Source of the DNA: Caenispirillum salinarum AK4
GTDB lineage: Bacteria; Pseudomonadota; Alphaproteobacteria; Rhodospirillales; Rhodospirillaceae
Direction of reading: 5' to 3'
Assembly (NCBI RefSeq): GCF_000315795.1
Contig: NZ_ANHY01000004.1
Span: forward strand, 1-64,000
Length of the DNA: 64,000 nt
The notes below the pieces were generated by a model. That model had not been told where the DNA came from and did not search any database. It was given only the letters and a program-made list of their open reading frames with translations. This document shows positions 43,450 to 52,467 of this stretch, piece by piece. How positions within the stretch are numbered: the first letter of the stretch is position 1; each line of letters opens with the position of its first letter. The translations under genes and the position numbers were made by a program.

Positions 43450-44037
43450 ATGCCCCGCACCCGATCCTTCGACCGAGACGATGCCCTGGAGGCCGCGCTG
43501 GGCCTGTTCTGGGCCAAGGGGTACGAGGCGACGTCGCTCGCCGACCTGACGCGCGCCATGGGGCTGTCCAAGTCCAGCCTGTACGACACCTTCGGCGACA
43601 AGCACGCCCTGTTCCTGGCCGCCTTCGACCGGTATGCCGCCACGCGTATGCGCCCGGCCCTGGGCCTGTTGAAGGACGACGGCCGCCCGGCGCGCATCCG
43701 GCTGGAGGCCTTCCTGCGGCGCTTCATCACGCTCAAGGTGCGCGACGGCGACCGGCGCGGCTGCATGATCGGCAACACGGCCGTGGAACTGGCCCCGCAC
43801 GACGAGACCGCCGCGGCCCGCGTCAGGGGCGCGCTGGCGCATATCGAGGAAGCCCTGTTCACCCTGCTCGCAGAGGCCCGCGACACCGGCGAGATCGATC
43901 CGGGGAAGGACCCGCGGGCGCTGGCCCGCTTCCTGACGGCGATGGTCCAGGGCCTGCGGGTCTTGTCCAAGGCCGACGCCGACGCCCGCGCCCTGGACGA
44001 CGTGGTGCGCCAGGCGCTATCCGTCCTTGACGTTTAG
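43450..44037 (+). CDS. TetR/AcrR-family transcriptional regulator
   Basis: 195 residues. The N-terminal helix-turn-helix is FDRDDALEAALGLFWAKGYE followed by TSLADLTRAMGLSKSSLYDTFGDKHALF, a textbook TetR pattern. The C-terminal ligand domain contains a conserved RRGCMIGNTAVELAPHD element shared with the YxaF/AefR-type TetR_C subgroup. The ligand and targets are unknown; nearby candidates are the AEC transporter gene and its own promoter. Confidence 0.92.
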   Translation: MPRTRSFDRDDALEAALGLFWAKGYEATSLADLTRAMGLSKSSLYDTFGDKHALFLAAFDRYAATRMRPALGLLKDDGRPARIRLEAFLRRFITLKVRDGDRRGCMIGNTAVELAPHDETAAARVRGALAHIEEALFTLLAEARDTGEIDPGKDPRALARFLTAMVQGLRVLSKADADARALDDVVRQALSVLDV

Positions 44038-44153
44038 GCGCGGCGCCAGGAGAACACCTCCACCACGCTTCATTTTCGCCACATTGGGCGACCAAAAGTG
44101 GCAGACGCGCCGCGCCCGGGCGGCGCACGGCATGATTTCGCGGAGGACTGGCG

Positions 44154-44861
44154 TTGAGCAAGACCATCGCCCTGGTGGACGACGACCGCAACATCCTGAC
44201 CTCGGTCTCCATCCTGCTGGAGTCCGAGGGCTTCAAGGTCACCACCTACAACGACGGCGCCGAGGCGCTGGACGGGCTGGAGCGCGCGCCCGCCGACCTG
44301 GCCGTGCTGGACATCAAGATGCCCCGCATGGACGGCATGGAACTGCTCCAGCGCCTGCGCAAGGACACCGACATGCCGGTGATCTTCCTCACCTCCAAGG
44401 ATGACGAGGTGGACGAGCTGCTGGGCCTGCGCATGGGGGCGGACGACTACATCAAGAAGCCGTTCAGCCAGCGCCTGCTGATCGAGCGCATCCGCTCCGT
44501 CCTGCGCCGCGCCGACGCCCGGGCCGGCCTGCCGGAGGCCGGCGCCGAGGCCGCGCCCGATGCCATCAAACGCGGGGAACTGGTCATCGACCCGGCCCGC
44601 CACATGGTCACCTGGAAGGGCGAGAGCGTGGACCTGACGGTCACCGAGTTCCTCATCCTGCAGGCCCTGGCCCAGCGGCCGGGCCACGTGAAGAGCCGCG
44701 ACCAGTTGATCGACATCGCCTATGGCGAGAGCATCTACGTGGACGACCGCACCATCGACAGCCACATCAAGCGCCTGCGCAAGAAGTTTCGCGCCGTCGA
44801 TACGGACTTCTCGCAGATCGAGACGCTGTACGGCGTGGGATACCGCTACAAGGAAGCCTGA
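44154..44861 (+). CDS. chvI: ChvI-type response regulator
   Basis: 235 residues. The receiver domain starts [19 protein letters not shown] with the acidic pocket, the phospho-Asp is in [13 protein letters not shown] (Asp53), and the conserved Lys is in [11 protein letters not shown]. The OmpR/PhoB-type winged helix contains [21 protein letters not shown] and ends [10 protein letters not shown]. The TTG start at 44154 has GGAGG ahead of it. ChvI with ChvG controls envelope and acid-stress genes in alphaproteobacteria. It is followed 6 bases later by its kinase gene. Confidence 0.94.
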   Translation: MSKTIALVDDDRNILTSVSILLESEGFKVTTYNDGAEALDGLERAPADLAVLDIKMPRMDGMELLQRLRKDTDMPVIFLTSKDDEVDELLGLRMGADDYIKKPFSQRLLIERIRSVLRRADARAGLPEAGAEAAPDAIKRGELVIDPARHMVTWKGESVDLTVTEFLILQALAQRPGHVKSRDQLIDIAYGESIYVDDRTIDSHIKRLRKKFRAVDTDFSQIETLYGVGYRYKEA

Positions 44862-44867
44862 TCTTAA

Positions 44868-46655
44868 ATGGGCCTCGTCGCCGACCGCGATGACTGGAAC
44901 CGTGACGCCGCCGAGGACCCTGCCGGCGGCGACGGCGGTGCTTCGCCGCTGACCGGCCGCGCCGCCCGCCGCCGCGCCCGCGCCCAGCGCCGCAGCCAGC
45001 GCCGCCGCCGGCCGTGGCTGAGCCCGCTGACGCGGCGCATCCTGGCCGTGAACCTTGTGGCGCCGGCCCTGCTGGCCTTCGGCATGCTTTACCTCGACCA
45101 GTACGAGGAAGCCCTGGTTGCCGGTGAACTGACGGCCCTGCGCACCCAGGCGGATCTCATCGCCGCCGCCGTCGGCGAGGGCGCGGTCGAGGTGCGGAGC
45201 AGCGGGTCCGAGGCCGTGCCCTTGATCCCCATGACCACTCACCGCATCGCCAACGACCCGGCGCGCCAGATGGTCCGCCGCCTGGCCGACCTGGGCGGCA
45301 TGCGGGTGCGCCTGTTCGACCACAACGGCCTGCTGGTGGCCGACAGCCGCCTGCTCATGGGCGCCGGGGGCCTGGTGCAGGTCTCCGACCTGCCGCCGGT
45401 GGAGGACACCGACACGCTGATGGGGATGCTGCGCAAGGCCTATGACTGGCTGCGCGGCTCGGTCGCCTTCCGCCGCGACGTCCAGCCCTACATCGAGCGC
45501 CCGGACCAGACGGCATCAGACTACGACGAGGTGGTGGGCGCCGTGGAAGTGGGCGACTCGGGCACCGCCGTGCGCCGCCGCCGCGACGGCACCCTGGTCC
45601 TGTCGGCCGCGACGCCGGTGCAGCACTACAAGCAGGTGGTCGGCGCCGTCATGGTGCAGAAAAGCGCCGCCGACGTCGACCGCAGCGTCTTCGAGGTACG
45701 GCTTGCGGTGCTCAAACTGTCGGCCGTGACGCTGGCGGCCACCGTGCTGCTGTCGCTGTACCTGGCCGCCGCCATCGCCCGGCCGCTCACCCGCCTGTCC
45801 CAGGCCGCCGAGCGCGTGCGCCACGGCAAGGGGCGGGTTCTGGCGATTCCCGACCTGTCGGCCCGCAAGGACGAGATCGGCGACCTCTCCCAGTCCCTGC
45901 GCGAGATGACCGAAGACCTGTGGGCGCGCATGGATGCCATCGAGGCTTTCGCCGCCGACGTGGCCCACGAAATCAAGAATCCGCTGACCTCGCTGCGCTC
46001 CGCCGTCGAGACCACCGCGCGCGTCAAGGACCCGGATCAGCAGCGCCGGCTCATGGCCGTCATCCTGGACGACGTGCAGCGCATGAACCGGCTGATTTCC
46101 GACATCTCCGACGCCTCCCGCCTGGACGCCGAACTGTCGCGGGCGGAGACCGAGCCGGTGGCGCTGGGCACCATCCTGGACACGCTGGTGGAGCTGCACA
46201 ATGCATCCGACACCGACGGCGCGCCGCGCTTCGTGCTCGACGCGCCCAAGGGGGATGCGCTGGTGGTGCCGGGTCTGGAGGGACGGCTCGCGCAGGTGTT
46301 CCGCAACCTCATGGGCAACGCCGCCGGCTTCAGCCCGCCCGGCGGCACCATCACGGTGCGCGCCCGCCGCGACGACGGCTGGGTGCGGGTGACCGTGGAG
46401 GACGAGGGTCCGGGCATCCCGCGCGGGAAGGAACGCGACATCTTCAACCGCTTCTATACCGAACGTCCGGCCGGCGAGAAGTTCGGCACGCACTCGGGCC
46501 TGGGGCTGTCGATCTCCAAGCAGATCGTGGAGGCCCACCGGGGCGCGATCCGGGCGGAAAACCGCCGCGACGACATGGGCGCCGTGCTGGGCGCGCGCTT
46601 CATCGTCACCCTGCCGGCCGATGCCGACGTCGAGGGCGGCGAAGCGGCAGAATAA
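44868..46655 (+). CDS. chvG: ChvG-type sensor histidine kinase
   Basis: 595 residues. A basic cytoplasmic N-terminus ([20 protein letters not shown]) precedes TM1 (~residues 55-75), a ~200-residue periplasmic sensor domain, TM2 ([20 protein letters not shown]) and HAMP. The H-box is [18 protein letters not shown] with phospho-His at about 367. The ATPase domain shows [13 protein letters not shown] (N box), [11 protein letters not shown] and [17 protein letters not shown]. It forms an operon with chvI, near the hprK cluster as in other alphaproteobacteria, although here the two units are divergent with an AEC transporter and TetR gene between them. Confidence 0.94.
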   Translation: MGLVADRDDWNRDAAEDPAGGDGGASPLTGRAARRRARAQRRSQRRRRPWLSPLTRRILAVNLVAPALLAFGMLYLDQYEEALVAGELTALRTQADLIAAAVGEGAVEVRSSGSEAVPLIPMTTHRIANDPARQMVRRLADLGGMRVRLFDHNGLLVADSRLLMGAGGLVQVSDLPPVEDTDTLMGMLRKAYDWLRGSVAFRRDVQPYIERPDQTASDYDEVVGAVEVGDSGTAVRRRRDGTLVLSAATPVQHYKQVVGAVMVQKSAADVDRSVFEVRLAVLKLSAVTLAATVLLSLYLAAAIARPLTRLSQAAERVRHGKGRVLAIPDLSARKDEIGDLSQSLREMTEDLWARMDAIEAFAADVAHEIKNPLTSLRSAVETTARVKDPDQQRRLMAVILDDVQRMNRLISDISDASRLDAELSRAETEPVALGTILDTLVELHNASDTDGAPRFVLDAPKGDALVVPGLEGRLAQVFRNLMGNAAGFSPPGGTITVRARRDDGWVRVTVEDEGPGIPRGKERDIFNRFYTERPAGEKFGTHSGLGLSISKQIVEAHRGAIRAENRRDDMGAVLGARFIVTLPADADVEGGEAAE

Positions 46656-46732
46656 CGGTCCGGCCTCCATGGGCTTTGTTTGGCGGGCGCTTCCTGCTAC
46701 AAGACCAGCGTTTTTCCGCCGAAGGGATCGTC

Positions 46733-47377
46733 ATGACCGTCGCGATCATCGATTACGGCTCGGGCAACCTGCGATCGGCCGCCAAGGCGCTGGAGCGCGC
46801 GGTGGCCGAGAGCGGCAGCACCCAGAGCGTCCTGGTCACCGCCGACACGAAGGCCGTGCGCGAGGCCGACCGCATCGTCCTGCCCGGCGTCGGCGCCTTC
46901 GCCGACTGCCGCAGCGGCCTCGACGCCGTGCCCGGCATGGTCGACGCCCTGCGCGAGACCGTGCTGGAAAAGGGCCGCCCGTTCCTGGGCATCTGTGTCG
47001 GCATGCAGCTCATGGCCACCAAGGGCCTGGAACATCGCACCGCCGACGGGCTGGACTGGATTTCCGGCGAGGTGGTGCGCATCCATCCCAGCGATCCCTC
47101 GCTGAAGGTCCCGCACATGGGCTGGAATGAACTGGTCTTCGAACCCGGCGCCCATCCCATGCTCGACGGTGTCGCGCCGGGCGACCACGCGTACTTCGTG
47201 CACAGCTATCACTTCGTGCCGCGCCTGGCCGCGCACCGGCTGGCGACCGTTCAATACGGCGAGACGCTGACCGCCTGTGTCGGCCGCGACAACCTGTTCG
47301 GCACCCAGTTCCACCCGGAGAAAAGCCAGGCCACGGGCCTCAAGCTGCTCTCCAATTTCCTGCGTTGGGCCCCATGA
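46733..47377 (+). CDS. hisH: Imidazole glycerol phosphate synthase, glutaminase subunit
   Basis: 214 residues, class I glutamine amidotransferase that feeds ammonia to HisF in histidine synthesis. The catalytic Cys is in [12 protein letters not shown], and His/Glu in [10 protein letters not shown]. The start [16 protein letters not shown] and PHMGWNEL are family hallmarks. Its stop overlaps the hisA start (ATGA), so the two are translationally coupled. Confidence 0.97.
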   Translation: MTVAIIDYGSGNLRSAAKALERAVAESGSTQSVLVTADTKAVREADRIVLPGVGAFADCRSGLDAVPGMVDALRETVLEKGRPFLGICVGMQLMATKGLEHRTADGLDWISGEVVRIHPSDPSLKVPHMGWNELVFEPGAHPMLDGVAPGDHAYFVHSYHFVPRLAAHRLATVQYGETLTACVGRDNLFGTQFHPEKSQATGLKLLSNFLRWAP

Positions 47378-48105
47378 TCCTGTTTCCCGCCATCGACCTG
47401 AAGGACGGTGCCTGCGTCCGCCTGCTCAAGGGCGAGATGGACAAGGCGACCGTCTTCAACACTTCCCCGGCCGATCAGGCCCGCGCCTTCAAGGACGCGG
47501 GCTGCGAGTGGCTGCATGTCGTCGACCTGAACGGCGCGTTTGCCGGCAAGCCGGTCAACGCCGACGCCGTGGAGGCGATCCTCGCCGTCACCGGGGCGGA
47601 CATGCCCGTACAGCTGGGCGGCGGCATCCGCGACCGCGCCACCATCGACATGTGGCTGGAAAAGGGTGTTCAGCGCGTGATCCTGGGCACCGTCGCCCTG
47701 CGCCACCCTGAGCTGGTCAAGGACGCCTGCAAGGCCCACCCCGGCCGCGTCGCCGTCGGCATCGACGCCCGCGACGGCATGGTCGCCGTGGAAGGCTGGG
47801 CCGAGACCAGCGAGATGACCGCCATCGACCTCGCCATGAAGTTCGAGGACGCGGGCGTGGCGGCCATCATCTACACCGACATCGACCGCGACGGCGTGCT
47901 GTCGGGCCCCAACGTGGACGCCACGGCAGCCCTGGCGGAGAAGATCTCCACGCCGGTGATCGTTTCGGGCGGTGTCTCCTCCCTGGACGACCTGAAGGCG
48001 TGCAAGGCGAAGGCCGATACCGGCATCGTCGGCGTCATCTCGGGCCGCGCCGTCTACGACGGCCGCATCGACCTGGGCGAGGCGCTCAAGGTGATGAAGG
48101 ACTGA
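47374..48105 (+). CDS. hisA: ProFAR isomerase
   Basis: 243 residues, TIM-barrel enzyme isomerising ProFAR to PRFAR. It starts [20 protein letters not shown] (catalytic Asp in AIDLKDG), has [11 protein letters not shown] and the second catalytic Asp in [14 protein letters not shown], and ends in a [11 protein letters not shown] phosphate-site segment. A 229-base gap with an inverted-repeat element separates it from hisF. Confidence 0.97.
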   Translation: MILFPAIDLKDGACVRLLKGEMDKATVFNTSPADQARAFKDAGCEWLHVVDLNGAFAGKPVNADAVEAILAVTGADMPVQLGGGIRDRATIDMWLEKGVQRVILGTVALRHPELVKDACKAHPGRVAVGIDARDGMVAVEGWAETSEMTAIDLAMKFEDAGVAAIIYTDIDRDGVLSGPNVDATAALAEKISTPVIVSGGVSSLDDLKACKAKADTGIVGVISGRAVYDGRIDLGEALKVMKD

Positions 48106-48118
48106 ACGGGGTTTTTGA

Positions 48119-48299
48119 ACCACCAAGACACCAAGACACCAAGACACCAAGAGATCGCGGCGCAGCCGCACCATCTCGGTAGAGCTGCGAATATGGCCGG
48201 GCTTGAAGTGGAATCGCGGGAGCGCGAGGGAGGCTGGGCCTCCCTCGCATATCATTGCGGCGAAGCCGCAAAGCCTTGGTGTCTTGGTGCCTTGGTGGT
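48119..48299. mobile_element. Inverted-repeat element between hisA and hisF
   Basis: The ends are ~26-bp inverted repeats with 24 matching positions, left end starting ACCACCAAGACACCAAGACA and right end closing CTTGGTGCCTTGGTGGT. The left end is an 8-bp tandem unit (ACCAAGAC-type) repeated about four times. The interior has small hairpins (GCGGC..GCCGC twice; GGGAGGC/GCCTCCC). There is no ORF, so it resembles a MITE-like or REP-like insert rather than a coding element. It splits an otherwise compact his operon. Confidence 0.6.
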
Positions 48300-48334
48300 G
48301 AACAACACCGGCGTGTGAAGGTTAAGGACGACCC

Positions 48335-49093
48335 ATGCTCAAGATGCGCATCATTCCCTGCCTGGACGTGAAGGACGGCCGCGTCGTCAAGGGCGTGAAT
48401 TTCGTCGGTCTGCGCGATGCCGGCGATCCCGTGGAGCAGGCCCGCGTCTACGACGCCGCCGGGGCCGACGAACTTTGCTTCCTGGACATCACCGCCAGCC
48501 ACGAAAAGCGCGACACGCTTTATGACGTGGTCGCCCGTACCGCCGAACAGTGCTTCATGCCGCTGACCGTCGGCGGCGGCGTGCGCACGGTCGAGGACAT
48601 CCGCAAGCTGCTGCTGGCCGGGGCCGACAAGGTCTCCATCAACACGGCCGCCGTGCACAATCCCGACTTCGTGCGGGAGGCGGCGGAAAAGTTCGGCAGC
48701 CAGTGCATCGTCGTCGCCATCGACGCCAAGTCGGTCGGGCCGGACACGTTCGAGATCTTCACCCACGGCGGCCGCAATCCCACCGGCATCGACGCCGTGG
48801 AATGGGCGAAGAAGATGGAAGAGTTGGGCGCCGGCGAAATCCTGCTGACCAGCATGGACCGCGACGGCACCAAGCAGGGCTTCAACCTGCCGCTGACGCG
48901 CGCGGTGGCCGATGCGGTGTCCATTCCCGTCATCGCCTCGGGCGGCGTCGGCAATCTGGACCATCTGGTGGACGGCATCACGGAAGGCCACGCCACCGCC
49001 GTTCTGGCCGCCTCCATCTTCCACTTCGGCGAATACACGATCGCCGAGGCCAAGGCCCACATGAAGGCCGCGGGCGTGGCCGTGCGCGACTAA
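48335..49093 (+). CDS. hisF: Imidazole glycerol phosphate synthase, cyclase subunit
   Basis: 252 residues, TIM barrel paired with HisH. It begins [20 protein letters not shown] with the catalytic Asp, and carries [40 protein letters not shown] (second Asp) and [21 protein letters not shown] precedes the ATG. Its stop codon TAA is the first three bases of repeat copy 2, which lies before hisE. Confidence 0.97.
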   Translation: MLKMRIIPCLDVKDGRVVKGVNFVGLRDAGDPVEQARVYDAAGADELCFLDITASHEKRDTLYDVVARTAEQCFMPLTVGGGVRTVEDIRKLLLAGADKVSINTAAVHNPDFVREAAEKFGSQCIVVAIDAKSVGPDTFEIFTHGGRNPTGIDAVEWAKKMEELGAGEILLTSMDRDGTKQGFNLPLTRAVADAVSIPVIASGGVGNLDHLVDGITEGHATAVLAASIFHFGEYTIAEAKAHMKAAGVAVRD

Positions 49094-49222
49094 TACCGGG
49101 CGACACTTGAGATCGCACACTTGTCGCCCGGCAAGGCCGACTGGCCGCCGCGCCTTATGGCGCGTGAGCCTGCGTGGCAACTGAACGCAGCCTCGATGAT
49201 TTCAATCATCGAGGCGTATAAG
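49091..49222 (+). repeat. Structured intergenic repeat, copy 2
   Basis: A 132-bp full-length copy between hisF and hisE. All five helices can form: CCGGGCGACA/TGTCGCCCGG, GGCC/GGCC, GCGCC/GGCGC, CTGCGT/ACGCAG and the 11-bp CCTCGATGATT arm. Relative to copy 1 the first helix has an A-T pair replaced by G-C. It ends 18 bases before the hisE start, so it lies within the likely hisF-hisE mRNA. Confidence 0.85.
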
Positions 49223-49240
49223 GACGACAGGGGACAGAGC

Positions 49241-49588
49241 ATGAGCACCGACGCCTCCGCCGCCATCCTGGACGAGTTGTTTGCGGTGATCGAGGGCCGC
49301 AAGGCGGCCGATCCCGAAAGCAGCTACACCGCCAAGCTGTTCGCCAAGGGCCGCAAGAAGATCGCCCAGAAGGTCGGCGAGGAAGGCGTGGAATGCGCCA
49401 TCGCCGCCGTCTCGGAAACGCCGGACGACGTGGTGGCGGAAAGTGCCGACCTGCTCTATCACCTGATGGTGCTGTGGGCGGAACAGGGCATCACGCCCGA
49501 TCGTATCTATGCCGAGCTGGGCAAGCGCGTCGGCGTCTCCGGCCTGGCCGAGAAGGCCGCGCGCGCGAAGACCGGCAAGCCTTTGTAG
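49241..49588 (+). CDS. hisE: Phosphoribosyl-ATP diphosphatase
   Basis: 115 residues, all-alpha NTP pyrophosphohydrolase of histidine synthesis. AKLFAKGRKKIAQKVGEEGVE contains the metal-binding EExxE region, and AESADLLYHLMVLW holds the second Glu/Asp site. It is a stand-alone HisE, not fused to HisI. ATG at 49241 follows the repeat and a GGGACAG. It probably continues the his operon. Confidence 0.95.
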   Translation: MSTDASAAILDELFAVIEGRKAADPESSYTAKLFAKGRKKIAQKVGEEGVECAIAAVSETPDDVVAESADLLYHLMVLWAEQGITPDRIYAELGKRVGVSGLAEKAARAKTGKPL

Positions 49589-49590
49589 TG

Positions 49591-49624
49591 CGGGCGACAA
49601 CTGGACGTTTTCGTGCGTCGCCCG
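49591..49624. repeat. Hairpin resembling the first helix of the structured repeat
   Basis: CGGGCGAC / GTCGCCCG arms with an 18-base loop just after hisE. The arms match helix 1 of the repeats at 49091 and 50106, while the other helices are absent, so this may be a truncated copy. It could also act as a transcript-end hairpin. Confidence 0.5.
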
Positions 49625-49657
49625 GTGTCACGTGATCGGATAGACAGGGAGCATTCG

Positions 49658-50020
49658 ATGGCCTACGACGACAACAACGTGTTCGCCAAGATCCTGCGCG
49701 GCGACATTCCCTGCAGGAAGGTCTACGAGGACGACCACGTGCTCGCCTTCGAGGACATCGAGCCCAAGCGCCCCGTCCACGTGCTGGTCATCCCCAAGGG
49801 CAAGTACGAGGACGCCACCGACTTCGGCGAGAATGCGTCGGACGCCGAGATCGCGGCCCTGCACCGTGCCATCGCCCGCATCGCGCGCGACAGCAACATC
49901 GACGGCACGGGCTACCGCCTCATCGCCAACACCGGATCGAACGGCGGACAGGAAGTGCCGCACCTGCACTTCCACATGCTGGGCGGCGCGCCGGCGGGGC
50001 CGATGATCAAGGCGCAGTGA
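49658..50020 (+). CDS. HIT-family nucleotide-binding protein (HinT-like)
   Basis: 120 residues. The histidine triad is HLHFHML near the C-terminus, after TGSNGGQEVPH. The start NVFAKILRGDIPCRKVYEDD is typical of HinT-type purine-nucleoside phosphoramidases. It lies 69 bases after hisE, a frequent position in alphaproteobacteria, and may share its transcript. Confidence 0.94.
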   Translation: MAYDDNNVFAKILRGDIPCRKVYEDDHVLAFEDIEPKRPVHVLVIPKGKYEDATDFGENASDAEIAALHRAIARIARDSNIDGTGYRLIANTGSNGGQEVPHLHFHMLGGAPAGPMIKAQ

Positions 50021-50050
50021 ATTTTCTTTCCAGTCATTGACGAATGTCAT

Positions 50051-50074
50051 GGGGCGCCCCGGCGGGCGCCCCTT
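50051..50074 (+). terminator. Terminator-like hairpin after the HIT gene
   Basis: GGGGCGCC / GGCGCCCC stem with a short CCTTA tail. It is GC-rich with few T, so termination may be partial. Repeat copy 3 follows. Confidence 0.45.
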
Positions 50075-50105
50075 ACGCTGTGGGTTACATTCTTGTTTTC
50101 GCATG

Positions 50106-50237
50106 TAATACCGGGCGACACATGGAGTCTCACACGGGTCGCCCGGCAAGGCCGACTGGCCGTCGCGCCTTATGGCGCGTGAGGCTGCGTGCCGAGTGAA
50201 CGCAGCGTCGATGATTGCAATCCTCGACGCGAATAAG
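50106..50237 (+). repeat. Structured intergenic repeat, copy 3
   Basis: A 132-bp copy with the same start (TAATACCGGGCGACA) and end (AATAAG). In the last helix the outer C-G pair of the other copies is G-C here (CGTCGATGATT pairing with AATCCTCGACG), a compensatory change, with one A-C mismatch. The loop of helix 1 has diverged. It ends 18 bases before the next start codon, as copy 2 does before hisE. Confidence 0.85.
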
Positions 50238-50255
50238 CTGAGAAAGGATCGACCC

Positions 50256-50471
50256 ATGCGCTTTCTGCCGATTCTCCTGCCCGTGTTCATGCTGGCGCCG
50301 ATCCTGATCTGGATGGGCCTGGAAATGTTCGTCATCAAGGGCGACGCCGCCCGCTGGCTGTCGGGCAACCTGTGGGAGGTGGGCCTGGGCCTGGCCGTCA
50401 CCTTCGCCGCCTGCATCGCGGTGGCCAAGTTCGTCGCCGACAGCATCACCAAGACCATGCGGCATCACTAG
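50256..50471 (+). CDS. Small two-TM membrane protein
   Basis: 71 residues with two hydrophobic helices (FLPILLPVFMLAPILIWMGLEMFV and LWEVGLGLAVTFAACIAVAKFVAD) separated by a short loop and ending KTMRHH. AAAGGA precedes the ATG. No family is recognised. It directly follows repeat copy 3. Confidence 0.65.
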   Translation: MRFLPILLPVFMLAPILIWMGLEMFVIKGDAARWLSGNLWEVGLGLAVTFAACIAVAKFVADSITKTMRHH

Positions 50472-50797
50472 GGCCGCCGGTACCGCCTTGCCCCGCCCCG
50501 TTCGCCAGTCCCTCTCCCCTGAGAGCGAAACGGCGGGGCAGGTCGCGGCCGGTGGTCGACGGGATCAAGGCCTCGGACCTTTCGAACGGTGTCGAGCCGC
50601 GGGAGCCGGCCGCGAACAGGCGGAGGGCGGATGGTTCTGGGGGACCGTCCGCCCTCTTGCCGTTTCCGCCCGCCGCGTCGCCGTTCCGCCCGTCCCGTGG
50701 CCGGAAACCCGGAGCGGCCCTTTACGCGCCCCCGCCCGACCTGGATGATGAGGCCAATCGGCCAACGTTCACCATCATTCAGGGAGGACCCCGCCCC
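50472..50797. other. Intergenic region of 326 bases
   Basis: No gene is evident. The one feature is a 9-bp hairpin, GAGGGCGGA (50623..50631) with TCCGCCCTC (50648..50656), followed by a modest T-containing tail; it could be a terminator for the small membrane protein. The last 20 bases carry the AGGGAGG ribosome-binding site of the next gene. Confidence 0.4.
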
Positions 50798-51724
50798 ATG
50801 CGCCTGCTGACCGCCGAGGACGTCGCCCGGACCCTCGAACCCCGCGCCCTGGTCGACGCCCTGCGCGACGGCTTCAAGGCCGGGGCCACCGTGCCGCTGC
50901 GCCATCATCATCCGCTGCCCGGCGAGGACAACGCCAAGGGCATGCTTCTGCTCATGCCGGCGTGGCGCGAGGGCGCGTACCTGGGCGTGAAGATCGCCAC
51001 CGTTTTCACAGAGAATCCCAAGCGCGGCCTGTCGTCCGTCATGGGCGTCTACTACCTGTGCGACGGCGACACCGGCACGCCGCTGGCCGTCATGGACGCC
51101 ACCGAACTCACCCGCCGGCGCACCGCAGCCGCTTCCGCGCTGGGTGCGGACTATCTGGCGCGGCCCGACGCCAGGACCCTGCTGGTGGTCGGCACCGGTG
51201 CACTGGCGCCCCACTTCATCGCCGCCCACCGCGCCGTGCGGAACTACGAGCAGGTGCTGGTCTACGGCCGCAACAAGCAGACAGCCGAGGAGCTGCGCAA
51301 GGAGGTCCACGGCATCGAACTGGTCGACGACCTGCGCGACGGCGTGGACGCCGCCGACGTCATCTCCTGCGTCACCACGTCCCACGATCCGGTGGTTCCG
51401 GGTGCGTGGCTCAAGCCCGGGCAGCACCTGGACATGGCGGGCGGCTTCACCCCCCGCATGCGCGAAACCGACGACGACGGCGTCACCCGCGCGTCGGTCT
51501 TCATCGACAGCGACGGCGCCCTGAAGGAGGCCGGCGACATCGTCCAGCCCATGACGGCCGGCGTAATCACGGCCGACGACATCAAGGGCGACCTGTTCCA
51601 GCTGACCCGCGGCGAGCGCCCGGGCCGGCAGTCGGCGGACGAGATCACCCTGTTCAAGAGCGTCGGCAATGCCATCGAGGACTTGATCGGCGCCGCGCTC
51701 GCCTACGAGAAGAGCGGCGGCTGA
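50798..51724 (+). CDS. Ornithine cyclodeaminase / mu-crystallin family protein
   Basis: 308 residues. The family start (LLTAEDVARTLEPRALVDAL), the MLLLMPAW and GVKIATVFTENP segments, and the Rossmann motif LLVVGTGALAPHFIAAHRAV identify the fold. VFIDSDGALKEAGDI matches the conserved region with the catalytic Asp in this family. Members are NAD(P)-dependent ornithine cyclodeaminases, ketimine reductases or imino-acid dehydrogenases; the true activity is not predictable. AGGGAGG precedes the ATG at 50798. Confidence 0.9.
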   Translation: MRLLTAEDVARTLEPRALVDALRDGFKAGATVPLRHHHPLPGEDNAKGMLLLMPAWREGAYLGVKIATVFTENPKRGLSSVMGVYYLCDGDTGTPLAVMDATELTRRRTAAASALGADYLARPDARTLLVVGTGALAPHFIAAHRAVRNYEQVLVYGRNKQTAEELRKEVHGIELVDDLRDGVDAADVISCVTTSHDPVVPGAWLKPGQHLDMAGGFTPRMRETDDDGVTRASVFIDSDGALKEAGDIVQPMTAGVITADDIKGDLFQLTRGERPGRQSADEITLFKSVGNAIEDLIGAALAYEKSGG

Positions 51725-51800
51725 TCCGAGGCCCGTTAAGGTGCCTGCCAGCACCTTCCCGGCCGATCCCAACGCCGTGCAGGAACAGGGGCGTCAGACG

Positions 51801-51838
51801 AAAGCGCGGGACGGCCTTGGCGGCCGCCCCGCGCTTCT
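51801..51838. terminator. Convergent terminator
   Basis: AAGCGCGGG / CCCGCGCTT stem with inner GCC/GGC pairing, TCTCTT on the plus side. It lies between the cyclodeaminase-like and PCuAC genes. Confidence 0.7.
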
Positions 51839-51844
51839 CTTGGA

Positions 51845-52372
51845 TCAATGCTTCATGTTGCCCATGCCGTGGCCGCCGCCGGCGGACATGGCGCCGACGC
51901 CCTTCACGGGGGTCGCCACGGAGGCCGTTTCGCCGTTGTCGAGCGTCAGGGTGATGTTGAACACCTGCCCTTCCTCCAGCGGCGCGTGCAGGCCCATGAG
52001 CATGACGTGGTAGCTGCCGGGCTCCAGCCTAGTGGCGCCGTTGGCGGGCACCTCGATCTTCTCCACCTCGCGCATCTTCATGACGTCGCCTTCCTTGATG
52101 TGGGTGTGCAGTTCCACCGTCTTGGCGACGTCCGAGGCGGCGGAGACCACGGCGCGGTCCTCGGCGCCGGTGTTCTTCAGCACCATGAAGGCGCCGCCGT
52201 TGCGGGCCATGCCGGCCGAGGCGCGGGCCCAGGGCTGGTGAACCTCGACCGCGCCGACGCTAGCGGCGGGCTCCATCTTCTTTTCTTCACTCCCGGCGGC
52301 GAGGGCGGCGGTACTGGTCAGGCCGGCGGCGAGCATCAGGCCGGCGGCGGTCAGGGTACGGAGCGTCGTCAT
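51845..52372 (-). CDS. Periplasmic copper chaperone PCu(A)C
   Basis: 175 residues with a Sec signal peptide (MTTLRTLTAAGLMLAAGLTSTAALA). The cupredoxin-like domain begins VEVHQPWARASAGMARNGGAFM. The copper-binding motif is seen as His89/His91, Met98/Met100, then His122-x-Met124 (SYHVMLMGL). The tail is His/Met/Gly rich. PCuAC delivers Cu(I) to the CuA centre of cytochrome c oxidase in the periplasm. It lies 95 bases downstream of the DUF2946 gene on the same strand. Confidence 0.93.
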   Translation of the reverse strand: MTTLRTLTAAGLMLAAGLTSTAALAAGSEEKKMEPAASVGAVEVHQPWARASAGMARNGGAFMVLKNTGAEDRAVVSAASDVAKTVELHTHIKEGDVMKMREVEKIEVPANGATRLEPGSYHVMLMGLHAPLEEGQVFNITLTLDNGETASVATPVKGVGAMSAGGGHGMGNMKH

Positions 52373-52467
52373 GGTAGGGTCTCCCGTCCATGCCGGCGGT
52401 GTCGCGCGGCATGGCATCGTGTCGTCGTCTGGAAAGGGAACGCGCTGAAGCGGCCGGAGGGGCCGGC

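Noticed and set aside
48119-48150. CRISPR array from the tandem ACCAAGAC units
   Set aside because: The unit is 8 bp with no spacers, and there are no cas genes.
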